The translations under genes were made by a program, and so were the position numbers. Positions 10,036 to 19,597 of a stretch of DNA of 64,000 nucleotides are shown piece by piece (positions within the stretch are counted from its first letter, which is position 1; the number at the start of each line of letters is the position of its first letter). Origin of the DNA: Curvularia sp. ZM96 (taxonomy: Eukaryota > Ascomycota > Dothideomycetes > Pleosporales > Pleosporaceae); contig JAJGBQ010000005.1 in NCBI GenBank assembly GCA_022457065.1, positions 2,666,001 through 2,730,000 on the forward strand. The letters run 5' to 3'. The notes under the pieces are model-generated. The model was not told the origin of the DNA and made no database searches. It saw only the letters and a program-made list of their open reading frames with translations.

Positions 10036-12098
10036 ATGGTAATGACACTAAAAAAGAGCAAAGCCGCTAGCATCTGGTCCTTTGACTCGGGCTATGCGTC
10101 GAACACTCTCGAGGAAGATGAGGGTTCCCACGTAGATACCCCAGAGCCAAAGTACCCAAACTGGGTGATTGCTGATCCCACTAGGCCGAACTTCTTGAAA
10201 GCATATCCGCCGCCCAAGAGCCGTCCTCATCATCTCAGCAAAATCCCTACTCGAGTTTTGGCGATTTTTTCAAGGTTCAGGTCGAAGATCAGCTACGATT
10301 GCAACGGCCCGATTCTCCGACTGCACCAGTGACCACCAGACTTAATGTCTTCACGACAAAAGTGGATTCCAAGAGTGATGTCGAACCGGCAGCCCGTGTT
10401 GAAGAAGACTGCGTCTTGTGCAGGCTTTGGGACATCACTAATCCCGGGGAAAACATGAAATGCGAAAGATGCACTCTCAGGCCTACAGGTACATTCGGGG
10501 CGGTTGGACAATTCGAAGATTTTCAGGCTGAGCAAGCATCAACGTCCGCGGAACCCCAAATGGGGAGACTTGATATGCAGCAACAGCGGAGTCCTTTCAG
10601 CTACATTGAAAAGGGACAATGTTCAGCATGCGACATCTCAGCACTCATCAGCCAAGATCAGAATGCTACTTGCGATTCTTGCAGTTCGGATCTGTGCACG
10701 TCTTCCCCGGAATCCCTGAGCAGTGCATCCCAAGTCAAGCGATCCAGTGCTCAACGGCCACCTACCAAGCTCGAGTTGCATGCTTTGCGGTGTTTGAAAA
10801 CATGGCTGCGAGACAACAGCAGCAATCCATACCCTGATGCGGATACCAAGCGTACCTTGGCCGAACAGTGTGGAATCACAGAGAAGCAGGTAGCTACATG
10901 GTTCACCAATGCCAGAGCACGACGAAGAATCTCAGGTTATGCGGCGAGTTCGAGCTCCGGATTAGAAGGAGAAGCACATCGAACTAATAGGCTCGCAAAG
11001 CTACGAGCGGCGCCTATACTCAGCGGCCAACAGAGTTATGAGAAATCTGATCATCTCGGCGATGAGCGCCATGAGAAAACATCGAGAGCTTCCCGACGAG
11101 GCAAAAAGAAAGACTACAGCCACTTGAGTACCAAGTGTCCTGCTACCACGGGAGTCTCAGCTTTACCTTCGATACCAGCCTTCACGAAAACTCCACACAG
11201 AGACAGCTCAACGAACACGTGGCAGTGCACATTTTGCTATCAGAATGTTTCTCCCAAGTCATGGCGTCGTCACGAGGAGACTCAGCATCGACCGAAACGG
11301 AAATGGACATGTTTACACACCGGACCAAGACTCGCCACTCCTCTCTGTCCTACTTCTTCTATATCATGTGCCTTTTGTATGCTCCAGAACCCTAGCGAAG
11401 AGCACTTCCAAACCTCTCACCGCATCGACGAATGCATGGCCAAGAGTGAAGAAGAGCGCACCTTCCTACGACCCGATCATCTCCGCCAACACGTGAAAAA
11501 CTTCCATCAAGCAACCCTTGCCGACGTAGTGCGAGACATGTGGAGACGAGATGGCGTGCGCAAAGACGGCCCCGAAAGCTGGACCTGTGGCTTCTGCGCT
11601 CTAGAAATGACCACATGGGATACCCGACAATCACACATCGCGGGCCACTTCAAAGACGGTTTGACAATGACAGATTGGAAAGCGTATCCCCCGCCCGCCA
11701 AACCAAACCAGTCAAGCCGCAAGCGCCCGACGTCGAGTGAAGGCCGACCAAACGTGTTTTCAAAACTCGCTAGGACTTTTACCGGTCTTACGACGCGGCA
11801 GGATGACTTGAACGGACCTGTGTTTGCATCGGGGCATATGGCAGAGTACACACAGACTGGAGGTGCACCTGAAGTACCTCTGCTACCCGAACTCATTTTC
11901 GATAGCTTCACGACTGGGGTGTACGGCGATGAGGTCAACTTTGGGGCTGTGAGCGGGACGGACTCGTCTGAAGAGGAGCCTGTGTCGAAGAGTGCTCAAG
12001 AGCAGTGTTCGACGGAGAGTGAGGATGCATGGTTGAATTTGGATGATTTGACGGGGCTGGAGTGGAATGAGGAGTACCTTGGTTTCTTTGATCTTTGA
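10036..12098 (+). CDS. Homeodomain (TALE/KN-type) and zinc-finger transcription factor
   Basis: Two exons (10036-10131 and 10185-12098) give 669 aa. The 53-nt intron has a CTGAT branch site and keeps frame; without it the N-terminal part runs into a stop. The N-terminus carries the WSFDSGYAS motif common in this fungal group. Two cysteine modules with identical spacing, C-x2-C-x13-C-x2-C, lie at C108-C128 and C178-C198, exactly 70 residues apart. A homeodomain follows at about 222-281, ending in KQVATWFTNARARRR, the KN/TALE recognition helix. The C-terminal half has C2H2-like fingers (WQCTFCYQN...H, then WTCGFCALEMTTWDTRQSHIAGH). It is probably a nuclear DNA-binding regulator. The target genes are unknown. 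The acidic end (about 610-669) could activate transcription. Confidence 0.88.
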
Positions 12099-12742
12099 TA
12101 GCAATGATTAGGGGTTGGATATACGCAATTAGACGAACTTCGACGGAATTTATGGGGCTATGGTATGATTTGAAAATCTATACTTGTTACAGTACTAAAG
12201 GCTTCTTTAGCATTAGGACATTCTTCAAGAATTGGCTATGTTATGCTACCTTGTCCTTAGCCATAATTAGATGCTTTTACGCTAACTCCCTTATAAAGCA
12301 CCTACTAATATAGAAGAGGTTAATCGTATCTTAAGCTCTTCTATAATAAGGCGTAGATATAAGGCGTCAAGACTATATCTAGTTAGAGCTAGGGCCTTAG
12401 TTGGTACATTGTACTTGGCTGAGGGTTAAGCCCTAAGCATGACTCGCAGCGCAGCCCCAAGTCAACACGAGCTATATGTACGAACACCAACCGCTTATCA
12501 TACGTCATTATATAACTTGCGCTATCTATATCTCAACATAACATAAATTAGCTCATTCGATGTGTGTAGGCTTCTTGTATAATAAGTAGAAGTTGCATGG
12601 ATTTCTAGCATAGTTCTAGCTGTTCTCTAAGACTTGTAGAATTCCGTGAAACCTCAACGCTAAGCCTAACAAGGGTTTGTTTTGGAATGGGAGGGCATTC
12701 CAGAACCAAATACCTAAGTAGGCTTACTGTGTTCTCCGCGCG
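12099..12742. other. AT-rich spacer with a decayed repeat copy
   Basis: Base composition changes sharply after the homeodomain gene: many TA-rich words and short frames with frequent TAA/TAG. It contains the 12318-12423 repeat copy described separately and the presumed 3' UTR of the small cysteine-rich gene. Confidence 0.5.
12318..12423 (-). repeat. RIP-like decayed copy of the block at 14508-14615
   Basis: Aligned by eye over about 106 bases with 14508-14615. I count about 23 transitions, 5 transversions and one 2-base gap; about 18 of the 23 transitions put A or T in this copy. That bias is what repeat-induced point mutation (C to T on either strand) leaves. The other copy keeps a readable minus-strand frame containing SAKYNTPAKAL; here the same frame is broken. 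The parent element is not identified. Confidence 0.7.
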
Positions 12743-12993
12743 CTAACGACAGACAGATATTCGAATTCTTGGATTCCAGAGGCAATGGTATCCAGAGCAG
12801 CATTCCATCATGTCCGCTCCGCATTGACCTATACTAGGGATTAATATCTTTCTCATAAATAGATCAGAATACAGTTCATGTTTCACTTACTCCATTTGCC
12901 TGTGCACGTTCCCTCCAGCTCTCCAGGTGGGAGGTCAGCTTGAGCGATACAAGCTAGAGCAAGAACAACTAGCCCTTGCAATGCAATCTTCAT
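12743..12993 (-). CDS. Small secreted six-cysteine (knottin-like) protein, effector candidate
   Basis: Two exons (12993-12891 and 12828-12743) close to a 62-aa protein. The 62-nt intron starts GTAAGT and ends TAG. Residues 1-19 are a strong signal peptide (MKIALQGLVVLALACIAQA), leaving a mature chain of about 43 residues. All cysteines in the mature part are C30, C37, C44, C45, C50 and C61, giving C-x6-C-x6-C-C-x4-C-x10-C, the cysteine order of inhibitor-cystine-knot (knottin) folds. A TATA-like run lies at 13121-13131, about 130 nt upstream of the ATG. The gene sits in an AT-rich, repeat-bearing island, the usual setting for fungal effectors. Function is unknown: secreted effector, defence peptide and signal peptide are all possible. 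Evidence for a real gene is the exact frame closure, signal peptide and cysteine order; there is no homology or expression evidence. Confidence 0.72.
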
Positions 12994-13120
12994 AGTATCT
13001 TCAAATCTGAATTTCTTTATAATTAGAGGGTGATGTCGTGTACAGGGCGCGTCTTGGAGAATAATTGTTCAATATTAAATAAAGGAAGTTTGGTGTTGGA
13101 AGATTTTGAAGGGTAAAACC

Positions 13121-13131
13121 AATATATATAC
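13121..13131 (-). promoter_or_regulatory. TATA-like element upstream of the six-cysteine gene
   Basis: An alternating TA run reading tatatatatt on the minus strand, about 130 nt before the ATG at 12993. Position suits a core promoter; in AT-rich DNA a chance match is possible. Confidence 0.4.
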
Positions 13132-13471
13132 AATATCGTGCCCACTAGCTTTACCCATAAGAATGCAGATCAATCGGTTTATTTGGCTTACGGGGGTAAG
13201 CATGGATAAGTAACAGCACTCCAGTCAGCCTACTTGCCGGAGATCGCGAACGACAAAAGCAGTATATTATACTAGCTTTGCATCCTATCCCATAGTAATT
13301 TATATCGCAGCCAACAACTACAAAGTTCTAAGAAGTAATCGATACGGTTTTTATCGAAGTTCGGCCTATTTAATTACCTAGTCCCGAACTTAACCCCCTG
13401 AAAAGCCCTGACTAGTGCTATTACTTACTCATACTATCTCCATACATCGACAGCCCCTGTATCTTAGGTGA

Positions 13472-13487
13472 TACGGAGTACTCCGTA
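13472..13487. repeat. Perfect 16-base palindrome
   Basis: tacggagtactccgta equals its own reverse complement. I have seen this word at elevated frequency in other filamentous fungal genomes, often in noncoding repeat-rich DNA, so it may be a small dispersed element or binding site. Role unknown. Confidence 0.5.
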
Positions 13488-14212
13488 CTAGCTTGACAAA
13501 TATGAACAGGCAGGGGTAGAGTTGAGATCAGATCTCTCGTAAGATAATCCAATCCCAACTCAACCTCTATTCAGATATCTCGACTTATTGATAGCTAGGG
13601 GTTAGAGTTAGGTCGTTTAGACGTTGAGTAGTAATTTGACCACACAGACTCGTGTCACCTTTGGTTTGCTAAGACTATGAAGTATTATGTAGCTAATAAA
13701 ATAATGTTTTCATAGCTAAAAATCATGGTATCTGCAAGGCTATAAGGGGCGCAACTCCACGGAGCAGTGTAACGCTCGTGAGTTTTAAGTGGACATAGCT
13801 GGGTATTGGATCAAAAGGTACTACCTTCCACTCCTGTGCAAGGACTGGATAGATATACGCCGACACTAGGTGACAAACTTGTATTTGATAGAGAACTGAG
13901 CTCTAAACTGTGCGGCCATATATGAACAGGGAGTTAGTAGTTACTAGAGTAACTATCGGGTTAGGCAGTTAGGGAAGACGAGGTCGTAGACAAGTGTAAG
14001 GGATAAAGGGCGTTCAGCCCGTTACATTAAAGTCCGTAACATCGCCAAGAAATCCTGGACTAAGATCTATTCTAACCTTAATCCTATTAGAGATTATAGA
14101 TAGAGCTCAAGTAGAGCAGCGAAGAGGCATTATATATTTATATGTGTGCGTGGACATCCAATCAATACAGCTAAATGATATGAACGATGCAAACATCCCT
14201 AAGATACTTCTC

Positions 14213-14474
14213 GTATCTCGCTTGCAGCTTGATCTTGTAGTCCCGTTTTTAGGCTTGTGGAGGACAAAGTTATTCATCAGACCCAATTGGAAGAACTCAT
14301 CACTATGAGAATCCTCTAATCAAGTAAAATAGTGCCATTAGTGGGATAATCCCAACAAAGAATTAGATAATAAACTAAAAATATTATCTACGTACACAAC
14401 ACTATTAACGCCTAATTACCAAACGAATAACCTACATAAACGTCAAAAGCTTGAATTTTCTAGAGGAACTCCCT
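14213..14474 (-). repeat. Left copy of a direct repeat flanking the HET gene
   Basis: About 262 bases match 17185-17442 in the same orientation and in the same order: near-identical anchors tctcgcttgcag at one end and cgtcaaaagc plus ctagag...ccct at the other, with a diverged middle of nearly equal length. This copy is AT-shifted. Its minus-strand reading has stops where the right copy has an open cysteine-rich frame. Confidence 0.7.
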
Positions 14475-14507
14475 GCACGATCTGGCAAGGCACCCGCTGA
14501 TACGGGA

Positions 14508-14615
14508 GAGGCCAATCGTGCCTTATGATTTTCCATGATGAGGCGCAGTTGCGAGGCATCAAGACTGCACCTAGTTGGGAATAGCGCCTTGGCTGGTGTG
14601 TTGTACTTAGCTGAG
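14508..14615 (-). repeat. Less mutated copy of the block at 12318-12423
   Basis: Directly adjoins the HET-flanking repeat. On the minus strand it lies inside an open frame (14632-14432) reading SAKYNTPAKAL, then SLDASQLRLIMENHKARLA, which looks protein-derived but matches no family I know. Probably a fragment of a duplicated gene or mobile element. Confidence 0.6.
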
Positions 14616-14868
14616 CCTGCTGCCTGCTTCACTCAATCAACCTTGTGCCATTACTGTTTGGATACTTGTTGCTACTTTTGTTCTCTCTAGCCTTTCCGGG
14701 TCATCATATACTTGCTGGTATGCTGGTTAATGAGATGATTCAGTGCACCATTCTTTTTGCTGATAGAGCCAGCCTGGTCATACTAGTTTGAGTTCTATCC
14801 GTCTTGATCCTCCACCAAGTTCACTTGACTCGATTTTCTACTTCTTCGAGTGGATCTACAAACCCATC

Positions 14869-16978
14869 ATGCTCGAACTGGAAGTTGAAAAGAGACAAAA
14901 CTTGTGTACACGATGCCAGTCATTCTATGACATAGAATTCCCGTCCGGAAATGACACATGGCAAGGAAGGATATATGTTCCACGAACCTCCTTGCGTGAA
15001 GACTGCATATCCTGCGAATCACTCTTGCACTACCTGCAAGACTCGAACAGTATAGACATAGTAGTCCCCCTCGAAATGTACTGGTCTCACAACACAAATG
15101 TAGCGACCTTAATATATGTCGACGTGTGGGAATCGGTCCATTCGCACGCGACCTACACTTTGATACCAGAAGAATATCTTAGCCATAGACCCAATTGGAA
15201 AAGAAAGGATAATCTGGTTGTCGACTTAGCTCCAGCGGACTTAGCTCGTGCCAAGAAATGGATTGATAATTGCAGGACAAGTCATGCTTCAGATGGCGAA
15301 TGTTTCACAAAGGCATGTACAGTTTCGCCAGTGGGGATGAAGACACCGTTAAGAATTATCGACTGTGAAACACTGGGCGTAAGGCCACTGCTACCCAACG
15401 AGTCTTATGCATGCCTAAGCTATGTCTGGGGTAGCAAAAGTCCCGCCAAAGCTCCCGTTGGCTCGCAATTGGATCTTGCAACCGTCCCCAAGACCATTTC
15501 TGATGCTATCTTTGTAGCTGAAAAGCTGGGCATACCCAGACTTTGGGTCGATCAGTAAGGAGTTTTTTATCTCTGTCAAGTATAACCAAGGAGATAGCAG
15601 TGGCTAACGAAACACTTCTGCTCAAGGTACTGCATCGATCAAGAAGACAAGAATGCAAGGCACGAATCTATCGCATCCATGCACCTGATCTACGGTGGCG
15701 CAGAAATCACCATTGTAGCCGCAGCCGGCACCGATGCTTCGCATGGTTTACCTGGTATCCTAGGAACGGAACGTATGCACCAAGCCTTACCGCTCGTCAC
15801 TCTCGGCGGCCGGAACTTCGTCCAATATCTCTCTGTCAGTGAGCAGGTGCACCGAGCACCTTGGAACAGTCGTGGATGGTAGCGAGTCACCAAGCCATCA
15901 CACATAGGAACGAAAACACTAATTGCTTGATAGGACTTTCCAAGAAGCGTTACTGTCATTACGCCTCCTCATGTTCACTGAGTGGCAAATGTACTTCCAG
16001 TGTGCCCAGATGCACTGCCCTGAGTATTTCATCGATGAACGCAAAAATGATGGTGATATCTCTCACCAAGTATTCCCAACCCGGGGCATTGGCACCAATG
16101 CCGCTGCAGTCTTTAAAAGGATGTCCGAATATTTTCCTCGTGAGCTGTCGTTCGCCATGGATAACTTGAAGGCTGTAGAAGGCATTTTAGAAGCGTTTGG
16201 TGGGGTCCAAACGGGGCCATGGCGAGCGAGCCACTTCTACGGCACACCTATTCTCTATAACATCAGTGAAAGCGGTGGCCGAAATCTCAACGTAGTCCAC
16301 GGCCTTGCTTGGTGGATCTCAGATCACGGTATAGATGATAAACCTAAGGAATATGGCGATGTTTTCGATTCTGGACTGCCTTCTTGGACGTGGGCATCGC
16401 AAAAACTAGCACGCTTTTCTTCGAAGAGAAAATTGTGGTTTGCATGTGGAAACCCGTATCGTGAAAGCGCTCAAGCTAGTGAGTATCACATCACAGACCG
16501 GAATGGAGAGAGAGTCGACCTTTTCCAATATGCCGTTTCTGGTTCAAAACACTATTCGGATTATCACCCATGGATTGATATCACCGCATGGACTATCCAG
16601 GGTCATATTACTAGACGGGAGTCAGAAGGCACCATTGGGCTTGCCTTTTCTAGGTTGGGGAAGGTCGACCTCTTTTTTGATGATGGCGATGTTGATAATG
16701 TTGATGTTGATGATGATATTTCACAAGGCACTCAGGAAATTATGGCGATACTCTTGGGTGCTGAGTTTGCGTATGGTACGACGTTGGCCACTTTTTACTT
16801 CCTACTCATACAACCGGCCACGCCTGGAACGTTCTCCCGTGTGGGATTGCTCCTTCTGCATAGATTCTCCGAGGAAGACCTTTCTCGCAAAATCATCGAA
16901 GATCCACAGCAGTATTTAAAGTCTGGTGGGTTGAACGACGACGCTACGGTGGAACGAAAGACTGTGCGAATAGTTTGA
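14869..16978 (+). CDS. HET-domain (heterokaryon incompatibility) protein
   Basis: Three exons (14869-15554, 15627-15878, 15934-16978) close to 660 aa. Both junctions fall at the conserved places of this family: LWVDQ|YCIDQ and NSRGW|TFQEA. The HET domain spans about residues 180-315, with YACLSYVWG, then LWVDQYCIDQ, MHLIYGGAEITIVAAAG and RGWTFQEALLS. HET proteins trigger cell death when genetically unlike hyphae fuse, and related ones act in fungal immunity (family knowledge). The start is the first in-frame ATG; a cysteine pair in NLCTRCQSF near the N-terminus is typical. A very acidic Asp-rich run lies near 560-577. No NACHT, ankyrin or WD partner domain is fused. The gene sits in the AT-rich island between two diverged direct repeats. 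Confidence 0.9.
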
Positions 16979-17132
16979 TTATGCTGCACGATGTATCTAG
17001 CCTGCTAATTAAGAAAGGCATTTAGGGATTTCATATTCACTGAGGGCACGCTACTTCTGCGAGAGTTGGTTGCTAATCATGGTCGCTACGTAACATGTAT
17101 ATATTTTTTTCCGCCATGTGTTCGACACATTA

Positions 17133-17426
17133 CTAAGGAGCAATGTAGACATGAGTTATGCACAGCTTTCCGAGGTACTTACTATCATCTCGCTTGCAGC
17201 CTGACTTTGTAGTCTTTACAAAAGCATTTGGGAATTGATCCCGTATATCAGGCTCGATCGGAAGAGTGGATGGGCATTGACATACCTCAACCAAGCAGAA
17301 TCGTTCAATCAATAGGCCACCTCCACAAAAGTCAGATGATAAATCGGTATTTTTATTGTCTACGCAACACCTGCAGTGGCCGGTCCCTAAACAAACTGCA
17401 TGCATGATCGTCAAAAGCCTACACAT
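17133..17426 (-). CDS. Possible cysteine-rich small protein frame inside the right repeat
   Basis: A 97-codon minus-strand frame with ten cysteines, including HCRCCVDNKNTDLSSDFC, a pattern seen in small secreted proteins of this fungal group. It has no signal peptide of its own; an upstream exon would be needed, and a signal-like segment exists about 250 nt upstream on the same strand (near 17684-17620). A good GTATGT donor after ...FCLVE and an in-frame downstream acceptor would remove 27 codons without breaking the frame, so exon structure is unsure. The left repeat copy has lost this frame. It may be a decaying gene rather than an active one. Confidence 0.3.
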   Translation of the reverse strand: MCRLLTIMHAVCLGTGHCRCCVDNKNTDLSSDFCGGGLLIERFCLVEVCQCPSTLPIEPDIRDQFPNAFVKTTKSGCKRDDSKYLGKLCITHVYIAP

Positions 17427-17442
17427 CCTAGAGAAAATCCCT
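17185..17442 (-). repeat. Right copy of a direct repeat flanking the HET gene
   Basis: About 258 bases matching 14213-14474 in the same orientation. It keeps higher GC and an open cysteine-rich frame, so it is the less mutated copy. The pair encloses the whole HET gene. Confidence 0.7.
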
Positions 17443-17854
17443 CAACGAATCAAAATCGCTGGGTGACTCCCGGCGTTGCGGAAATACAGCACCGGTATCG
17501 TGGGTAGTCAACACAGACCAACAGATTAGGAACGATGCCCCTCACTGCCCCGCTGTTCGCCAATGCACCTGCATGTGCAAATGAGCAAGTTACATGTCAT
17601 CAATCTCAACAAATTCCCCTCCAGGCAGACACAAAAGGCCAAAGGCGCCATCGTAAAAAGCAATCTCAATACAAACCTCATCAACATTTCGTAAACAGAC
17701 TCCCCACACATCAATTCATCGGTACGATGCAAACATCGAATCAGCATCGCGGCCCCGCTGCGACCCGGGCCTTCGCAAACCAGAATTTCTTCTTGGTCAA
17801 GTAAAACAGATGCCCATCATGTGCATCATCAGGTACCCATCTCAATCCATCAGA

Positions 17855-17985
17855 AGCAAAGCATGGCGGGTGTTCAAGTTACCAGTGGTTCGGTCTGAGT
17901 ATCAACCACTTGGTAGCTTGTTCTGAGATTATACCGTTTAAACTTGATCTGGATAATTCCAGCGCGAAGGACTGTTGCTGCTTCA
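17855..17985 (+). ncRNA. TPP riboswitch (THI element) in the leader of NMT1/THI5
   Basis: The conserved core is present in order: gcgggtgttc, then ttctgagattataccgt, ttaaacttgatctggataat, and ccagcgcgaagga, with outer bases agcaa/ttgct able to close the P1 stem. CTGAGA and the ACTTGATCTGGATAATxCCAGCG stretch bind the pyrimidine and pyrophosphate halves of thiamine pyrophosphate. It lies 75-200 nt before the ATG at 18059. In Neurospora NMT1 and other fungal thiamine genes this element controls alternative splicing of the leader, lowering expression when TPP is plentiful. Exact ends and splice sites here are approximate. The optional P3 arm is the imperfect hairpin around 17883-17918. Confidence 0.93.
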
Positions 17986-18058
17986 TGATGATGCCCCTGC
18001 TCCATCATTTGTTGGATTGCTGACTAGCGTAGAGCTCGCACCGGTATCTCAAGTCAAG

Positions 18059-19225
18059 ATGTCGACTGATAAGATTACTTTCTTGACAAACTGGTGCGAT
18101 AAGATTACAGGGTGTGTAAAGTGAAGAAGAGGCTGATAGTAGGCAGGCACGCTACGCCGTACCATGCGCCTTTGTACCTTGCCCAGAGCAAGGGATACTT
18201 CAAAGATGAAGGTATCAAAGTGGCTCTTCTTGAGCCCAACGACCCAAGCGTACGTCAAAGCACAATGTCTCTTCTTTTCCAACCATTTAATATATACCCA
18301 GGATGTCACCGAAATCATCGGATCCGGAAAAGTCGATCTGGGCTTCAAAGCCATGATCCACACACTCGCCGCCGCCGCACGAGGTTTCCCCGTCCAATCC
18401 ATCGGCTCTCTCCTCAACGAGCCCTTCACCGGTGTCGTATACCTAACCTCCTCGGGCATAACCCCCGATTTTACCACACTCAAAGGCAAGAAAATCGGCT
18501 ACGTAGGCGAGTTCGGTAAAATCCAACTCGACGAGCTAACAGCCCACTACGGCATGTCCCCCAGTGACTACCAAGCCGTCCGCGTAGGCATGAACGTCAC
18601 TCGCTCCATCATCTCGGGCGAAATCGACGCCGGAATTGGTCTCGAGAATGTGCAAATGGTCGAGTTGGAAGAATGGCTCGTATCTCAGAACCGGTCACGC
18701 GACGAGGTCCAAATGCTGCGTATCGATGAGCTAGCCCAGCTCGGCTGCTGCTGCTTCTGCAGCATCTTGTACATTGGGAATAATGCTTTTATCAAGCAGA
18801 ACCCAGAGAAAGTCCGGGCCTTCCTCCGCGCATGCAAGCGTGCGACAGACTTTGTCCTGTCGAGTCCCGACGAGGCGTGGCGCGAGTTCTGCAGCTTCAA
18901 GCCCGTCATGGATACGCCTACGAACCGCAAGATTTTCGAGCGCAGCTTTGCGTACTTTAGCCCTGACTTGCAGAATGTGAGGCGTGATTGGGAAAAGGTT
19001 ACGAGGTATGGGAAGCGCCTGGGTGTGTTGGAAGAGGGGTTTGTCCCGAATTATACGAATGAGTATTTGAATTGGGCGCTAGAGAAGGAGGCGAGTGATC
19101 CGACCGGTGATCAGAAGAAGATGGTTGTGCTGCAGGAGGAGGTCAAGCAGAAGGGAGGGTTCAAGCGTCTTGAGGGCATGGCCGGCAAGACGGTTGTTGG
19201 AGCTGCTGCTCCTGCTTCTATCTGA
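18059..19225 (+). CDS. nmt1: 4-amino-5-hydroxymethyl-2-methylpyrimidine phosphate synthase (NMT1/THI5)
   Basis: Three exons (18059-18093, 18147-18249, 18302-19225) give 353 aa. Introns are 53 and 52 nt, the first with a CTGAT branch. The protein makes the pyrimidine half of thiamine, using its own active-site histidine and PLP as substrates, so each molecule works once (established for yeast THI5). K62 and H66 of that chemistry are present in GFKAMIH, and the CCCFC motif is at residues 195-199, the same numbering as yeast. The N-terminus MSTDKITFLTNW|HATPYHAPLYLAQSKG confirms the two small exons. The C-terminal tail of about 15 residues beyond the family core is variable. Regulation by thiamine is expected through the upstream riboswitch. 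Confidence 0.97.
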
Positions 19226-19597
19226 GCACTCGAAGTCGATCTGTATGGCTTTGACTTGGCGCTTTCACTCCTTTGCGTCATCAAAGGCTATTGGAGTAGA
19301 TTGTAGTACTGCAAAGTGCTAGTCTGTGGACAGAATACACACTCATTTGGTCTCACTCTTCGTCTCTTGCTGGTCTGGTGGTCGGCTACACTCTTGTATA
19401 CGTCAGCATGTTGTGTGACTCGCGGTATGTGTATTTCACATGGTACATGGCATCATGTCTTGCTGTATCGTACTTTCTTGCTGTTGCAGTATTACGAAGC
19501 AACACCTTCAGAATCACAACTCTCCATTCACAAGAGACGACGCAATACAGGAGCGACGAGTGAGTGAAGTGATGCTTTATTATTACAACGTGTCCTG
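19226..19597. other. Convergent spacer, nothing seen
   Basis: Lies between the 3' ends of NMT1/THI5 and SLS1. Only overlapping short frames; no repeat or structured element noticed. Confidence 0.5.

Larger units (their letters stand above)
12994..14868. other. AT-rich, gene-poor island with decayed repeats
   Basis: About 1.9 kb with no intact gene. It holds the promoter of the small cysteine-rich gene (TATA-like run at 13121-13131), a perfect 16-base palindrome at 13472-13487, and two adjoining repeat blocks at 14213-14474 and 14508-14615. Frames are short and TAG/TAA-rich, consistent with old RIP. Confidence 0.6.
16979..18058. other. Spacer with repeat, cysteine-rich frames and the TPP riboswitch
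   Basis: From left to right: 3' flank of the HET gene, the right repeat copy with a 97-codon minus-strand frame (17133-17426), a second minus-strand frame at 17526-17747 whose inner part (MRFVLRLLFTMAPLAFCVC) resembles a signal peptide followed by a Cys-rich tail, and the riboswitch leader of NMT1/THI5. Confidence 0.5.
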
